64,000 nucleotides of DNA from Mactromeris polynyma (taxonomy: Eukaryota > Mollusca > Bivalvia > Venerida > Mactridae), in the NCBI GenBank assembly GCA_032209605.1, contig JASFXZ010000001.1:43776619-43840618 (forward strand). The letters run 5' to 3'. Of the stretch, positions 60,749-64,000 are shown piece by piece. Both the position numbers and the translations under genes were made by a program. Position 1 is the first letter of the stretch. Each line of letters opens with the position of its first letter. Under the pieces are notes generated by a model. The model was given only the letters and a program-made list of their open reading frames with translations. It did not search any database and was not told where the DNA came from.

Positions 60749-63206
60749 GTGTAACGTTTCAGCAGTCAGGAGAGGTATCAAAACCAAACAATTGACCTTC
60801 AACAAGCCAGTTGGATGACCTCTTAACACGACAAATGTTGATATACCTATCAATATTTTGCCCAAAGGGGGTGGGGCTTTGGGCTGACCCATGGAAATTA
60901 AAGACAATTTGTCACAAGTGGGATCGACAAAAATCAGGCCAAACTTTATTTCCCACGACCCTGAATCATTCGGCTTGTGTCACATACTCTCACCAGCCAG
61001 GAATTGTCTTCCGTGTAACGTCCTGTGTATCCATGCCCCCCTAATGCAAAACATTGATAAGTGCATATCTGCTGCATGGTGAGGCTCAAACATACAGTAA
61101 TGCAGATAAAGTGATTGGAAACTGAGCTTACTGTGCAGGTTAGAATCAATGAATCAATTGTTTGGGAACAAACTGAGTACTAAGTGTATTTATCAACCAA
61201 AATGATTGGACGAGTATAACAATGTCACTTGCTGCATTACTAAGCATGGGTTCCATTTGACCCTTTAGTCGACAATTTGACCCCTGAAATTTCCAAAAAG
61301 CCATATTTTGACCCTCAAGATTCCGGCTGAAGGGTCAATTTTTTCTCCTAATTATAGATAATTTGGCTATATTATATGGTAAATCTGATAAAAAATTCTC
61401 AAAATGACCCTTGAGATTCAGTAGCTAGTGGAACCTCTGAGTCTAAGTGTACTTTGCATGTCCTCTGTGTAAGCCGAATAATATCATCAAGAGATCGGCT
61501 TCAATACAACAGACTGCCTTTTATGTGCTTAAATCGTAATACAAAACATCTACAAAGCAAACTTGCCAGTATATAAATGATGAATTAATGTTCAGTAATT
61601 TATCAATAACAGATTCTTTAGAATTCAAAACATGACATCAACAATATGGTGAATTATAGGCTTTAAATGCTAATTAGTAAAATTAACAGAAAATAGTATA
61701 ATTCTTCAATGAAAACCTTTTCTTCATCATTAATGGGTTATTTTAGACCAACATACAATAAAACCATAGAAAATCAATCCATGTATACAGTAACTACCAC
61801 ACGTAACCAGAAATTTATCCAACATTATAATGTAAACATAATAAATAATTTAAAAAAATATGGTAATTTCAAGTTTAAACACAATTTCTGGCTTATTTTC
61901 ATCTATGTATAGCTTATATATAGAATATAATGTCATGTTTGACACTCACTCAGAACTGAGATGACATAGAAACATAGAAGTATTTTTCGTCATAGAGTCA
62001 TTTCTTTCACATATATATATAATTTAACACGATCGCCACACTATTAAAGCCATTATTGTAGTTTTTCGAACAGTCAGATCAATTTGAATTGGTCAGATTT
62101 TTTAAATCCCGCTTCGAGGACAACATTTGGTTGGTCAAAAATGAAGGTCAAAATCAATGTTTATTCAGCTATGCTAAAAAATGCCAATCAAGGAATGAAA
62201 TTGACTGCAACAACAACAAAAACAGCAGAAGCAAGATAATATTTCAAGAAAATCAAGATAGTGAAAAAATATCAGAATTAAAGTCACAAAAATGTGAGCA
62301 ACTAAAACTTAATTATTCTGTACTTTCAGAATGAAAGAATGAAGTCTGTCTGTTCCAAGCCGATACCTAGAAGCATTATAACAAATTCACTCCTAGACAG
62401 CTCCCGACAATTTGAATAATGCGCAATTTCCAGTGCGGCTAAAAGATTGGAAAGCGTTTTTGCTGAAGTTGTTAATAACTAAGACACGGTAGGATGTAGA
62501 AGAGATAGATGAATCAATAGCATCGACTTGTATCATGGAAGGAAAATTTGGAATCAAGACTTATCACATTTTTTACATCACCAGAAACTGACTGATATCA
62601 TACAAAATGCCTCATTACATAGAATGAATAATGTATTAAATAAAAACAAAAGGAACAAGGAGAAAATATCATGTCATTTAAATCAAAACGGTCTCATCTG
62701 ACTATCTGTCTAAAAACGTGTTACAAAAATTAACCAACCAAACAAAACAATTAAAGTTGCCATTTCCATAGCAATTATTAAAGTGAGGCTGCGCTCACAG
62801 AGCAATATATTTCATAAAAGCTGCCAGTTGTTCAGAAAATACAGCAACTAACAGTGATTTTTTGTTGTTAATTTTACTGCTGAATATAGGCTGTAACAAT
62901 TCCCTTCATCAAAGTGTCCATTTTCCCCAAAGAATCATAATTTCTTCCTATTTCTTTGTTTATTTTCCCCCTCTCACTGGATTTCTTTTTATTAAGTCAG
63001 GTTTTTGTTTATTTCAACTTTTATTAATGAATCTTTGCTCTTACATCACCTCATATAAATAACAAACACCAGTCACAGCCGAAAAGTTATTTTTATGAGC
63101 AAAACAACCTGATTACCTTATTTCCCCAAATTTAGGATTTATCCCAGCAAAATTATTTTCAAAATATATTTTAGGACAAATATTTGTCTATTCTATGTTC
63201 TTTTTT
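60749..63206. other. upstream intron or flank of PDE8, nothing recognised
   Basis: Open frames at 58-62 kb have no recognisable domain. A possible splice donor (CTCA|GTAAGT on the minus strand) lies at the very window edge, 63991-63997, but its exon would be outside. Confidence 0.4.
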
Positions 63207-63512
63207 CAGCGCAGCCGTACTAACATGGTTTTGCTATTTGCATATCAGTGTTGTGTAAACCAATTAAATCTTACGTTAACCACCAAGGCAATTTATCTTC
63301 AACTGAACAACGTTTGTAACCTTGACACGGATTGGTTAACCTTTCGATAAGGGGAACGTTACCATACCCCAATCCACTGAATTTTAGTGAATTTACTGAG
63401 AACCATTTTGGATCTGGAGTACCAACATTCGTAACATCTCGGCATTTTTTATGTTGCACAACAACTCTTAAACTTCAAATTGCGCCGATCATCTTTTTTC
63501 AAGACATTTCTT
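63207..63512 (+). repeat. dispersed repeat family R2, copy 2
   Basis: GCGCAGCCGTACTAACATGG to TTTTTCAAGACATTTCTTG, colinear with copy 1 over its full length. Confidence 0.85.
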
Positions 63513-64000
63513 GTTATATTCAGTATTGTACAATTATATAAAACAGAAAAAATTGTCATTATGTAATCAAAAGCTGTATAAATACTGTAGAGAAAAAATC
63601 AATAACAACATGTATATACAATTGAATGGATAAGAAAATGCAAACAAATATTTTCATCTAAATATATGTAGCAATGACTTCAAAAAAAAGAAAAAAAGTA
63701 GAAAACCTGAACAATATAATCCAACAGTTTTATAATATATAGTGACAGATATAATGATGATACCGATATCTGCAACATATGACCATAAATGGCCAGTGAT
63801 AATTTACTTTCACAGGTTTGTATGGATGTATGGTATCATGCCTATTTGTTAATGAGACATGTATGCAGGTGACATGTCAAATGGTACAGTAGTTATATAT
63901 TAATACTCATCACATTGCTCAATTCTAGTGTAGCAGATCCGCCAGGTCCAGTGGTAATGCGCTGTTGCATATGATGATCATTTTTTTAAGACTTACTGAG

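Noticed and set aside
60400..60907. Several 90-137 codon ORFs on both strands
   Set aside because: They arise from the 36 bp tandem repeat, whose length keeps all frames open. No domain, no splice or start context.
62089..62334. 81-codon plus-strand ORF
   Set aside because: No recognisable domain or splice context; Lys/Asn-rich as expected by chance.
63935..63975. tRNA-like A box (GGTCCAGTGGTAATGCGCTG) near the window edge
   Set aside because: No B box or stem pairing follows before the window ends; too little to call.

Overview
This is a 64 kb piece of an AT-rich animal nuclear genome, most likely a mollusc and quite possibly a bivalve. The evidence is a many-exon gene with GT-AG introns, several families of non-LTR retrotransposons and MITEs, and dispersed repeats of a kind I associate with molluscan genomes. 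Those repeats carry runs such as TGACCTTGACCTTTGACC, 'ggccataactcct', 'cctctagagt' and a 'ccccccattatatgg' end. The organism call is inference, since no database search was possible.

One host gene dominates the window. It lies on the minus strand and encodes a high-affinity, cAMP-specific phosphodiesterase of the PDE8 family. I could place 19 coding exons between 60221 and the stop codon at 12366. They join without a phase error into 788 residues: receiver-like (REC) domain, PAS domain, linker, HD-type PDE catalytic domain, and a short acidic tail. The N-terminal exon or exons lie beyond the right edge. The metal ligands, the catalytic histidine, the nucleotide-binding glutamine and the tyrosine linked to inhibitor resistance in PDE8 are all present, so the gene looks functional.

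Everything else sits in the introns, in the region downstream of the gene (1-12365), or in the upstream intron or flank (60222-64000). Mobile elements are: (i) a 5'-truncated LINE with an open 545-codon reverse transcriptase ORF at 14461-16360; (ii) a CR1/L2-like LINE with an open 916-codon endonuclease plus reverse transcriptase ORF at about 37640-40600; (iii) a frameshifted RNase H remnant of a third LINE at 46552-47445; (iv) four copies and one partial copy of a pogo/Tigger-like MITE with TA target sites, plus a separate 506 bp element with TIRs of the same type; (v) a hAT-like MITE with a perfect 8 bp target duplication at 36948-37280; (vi) a 162 bp foldback hairpin; (vii) several other TIR elements; and (viii) tRNA-like SINE heads.

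The window is unusually rich in minisatellites: ten arrays, including two very large ones (51886-53655 and 54618-55975) in the same PDE8 intron. Unit lengths cluster at 28-31 bp or exact doubles of that. Three otherwise different arrays share an ACCAATCA core. Other points for a second look are a catalytic exon (14322-14451) pinned between a LINE tail and a MITE, inverted repeat copies that bracket three PAS exons, and competing in-frame splice donors in the PAS domain. I found no prokaryotic features, no CRISPR array, and no second convincing host gene.
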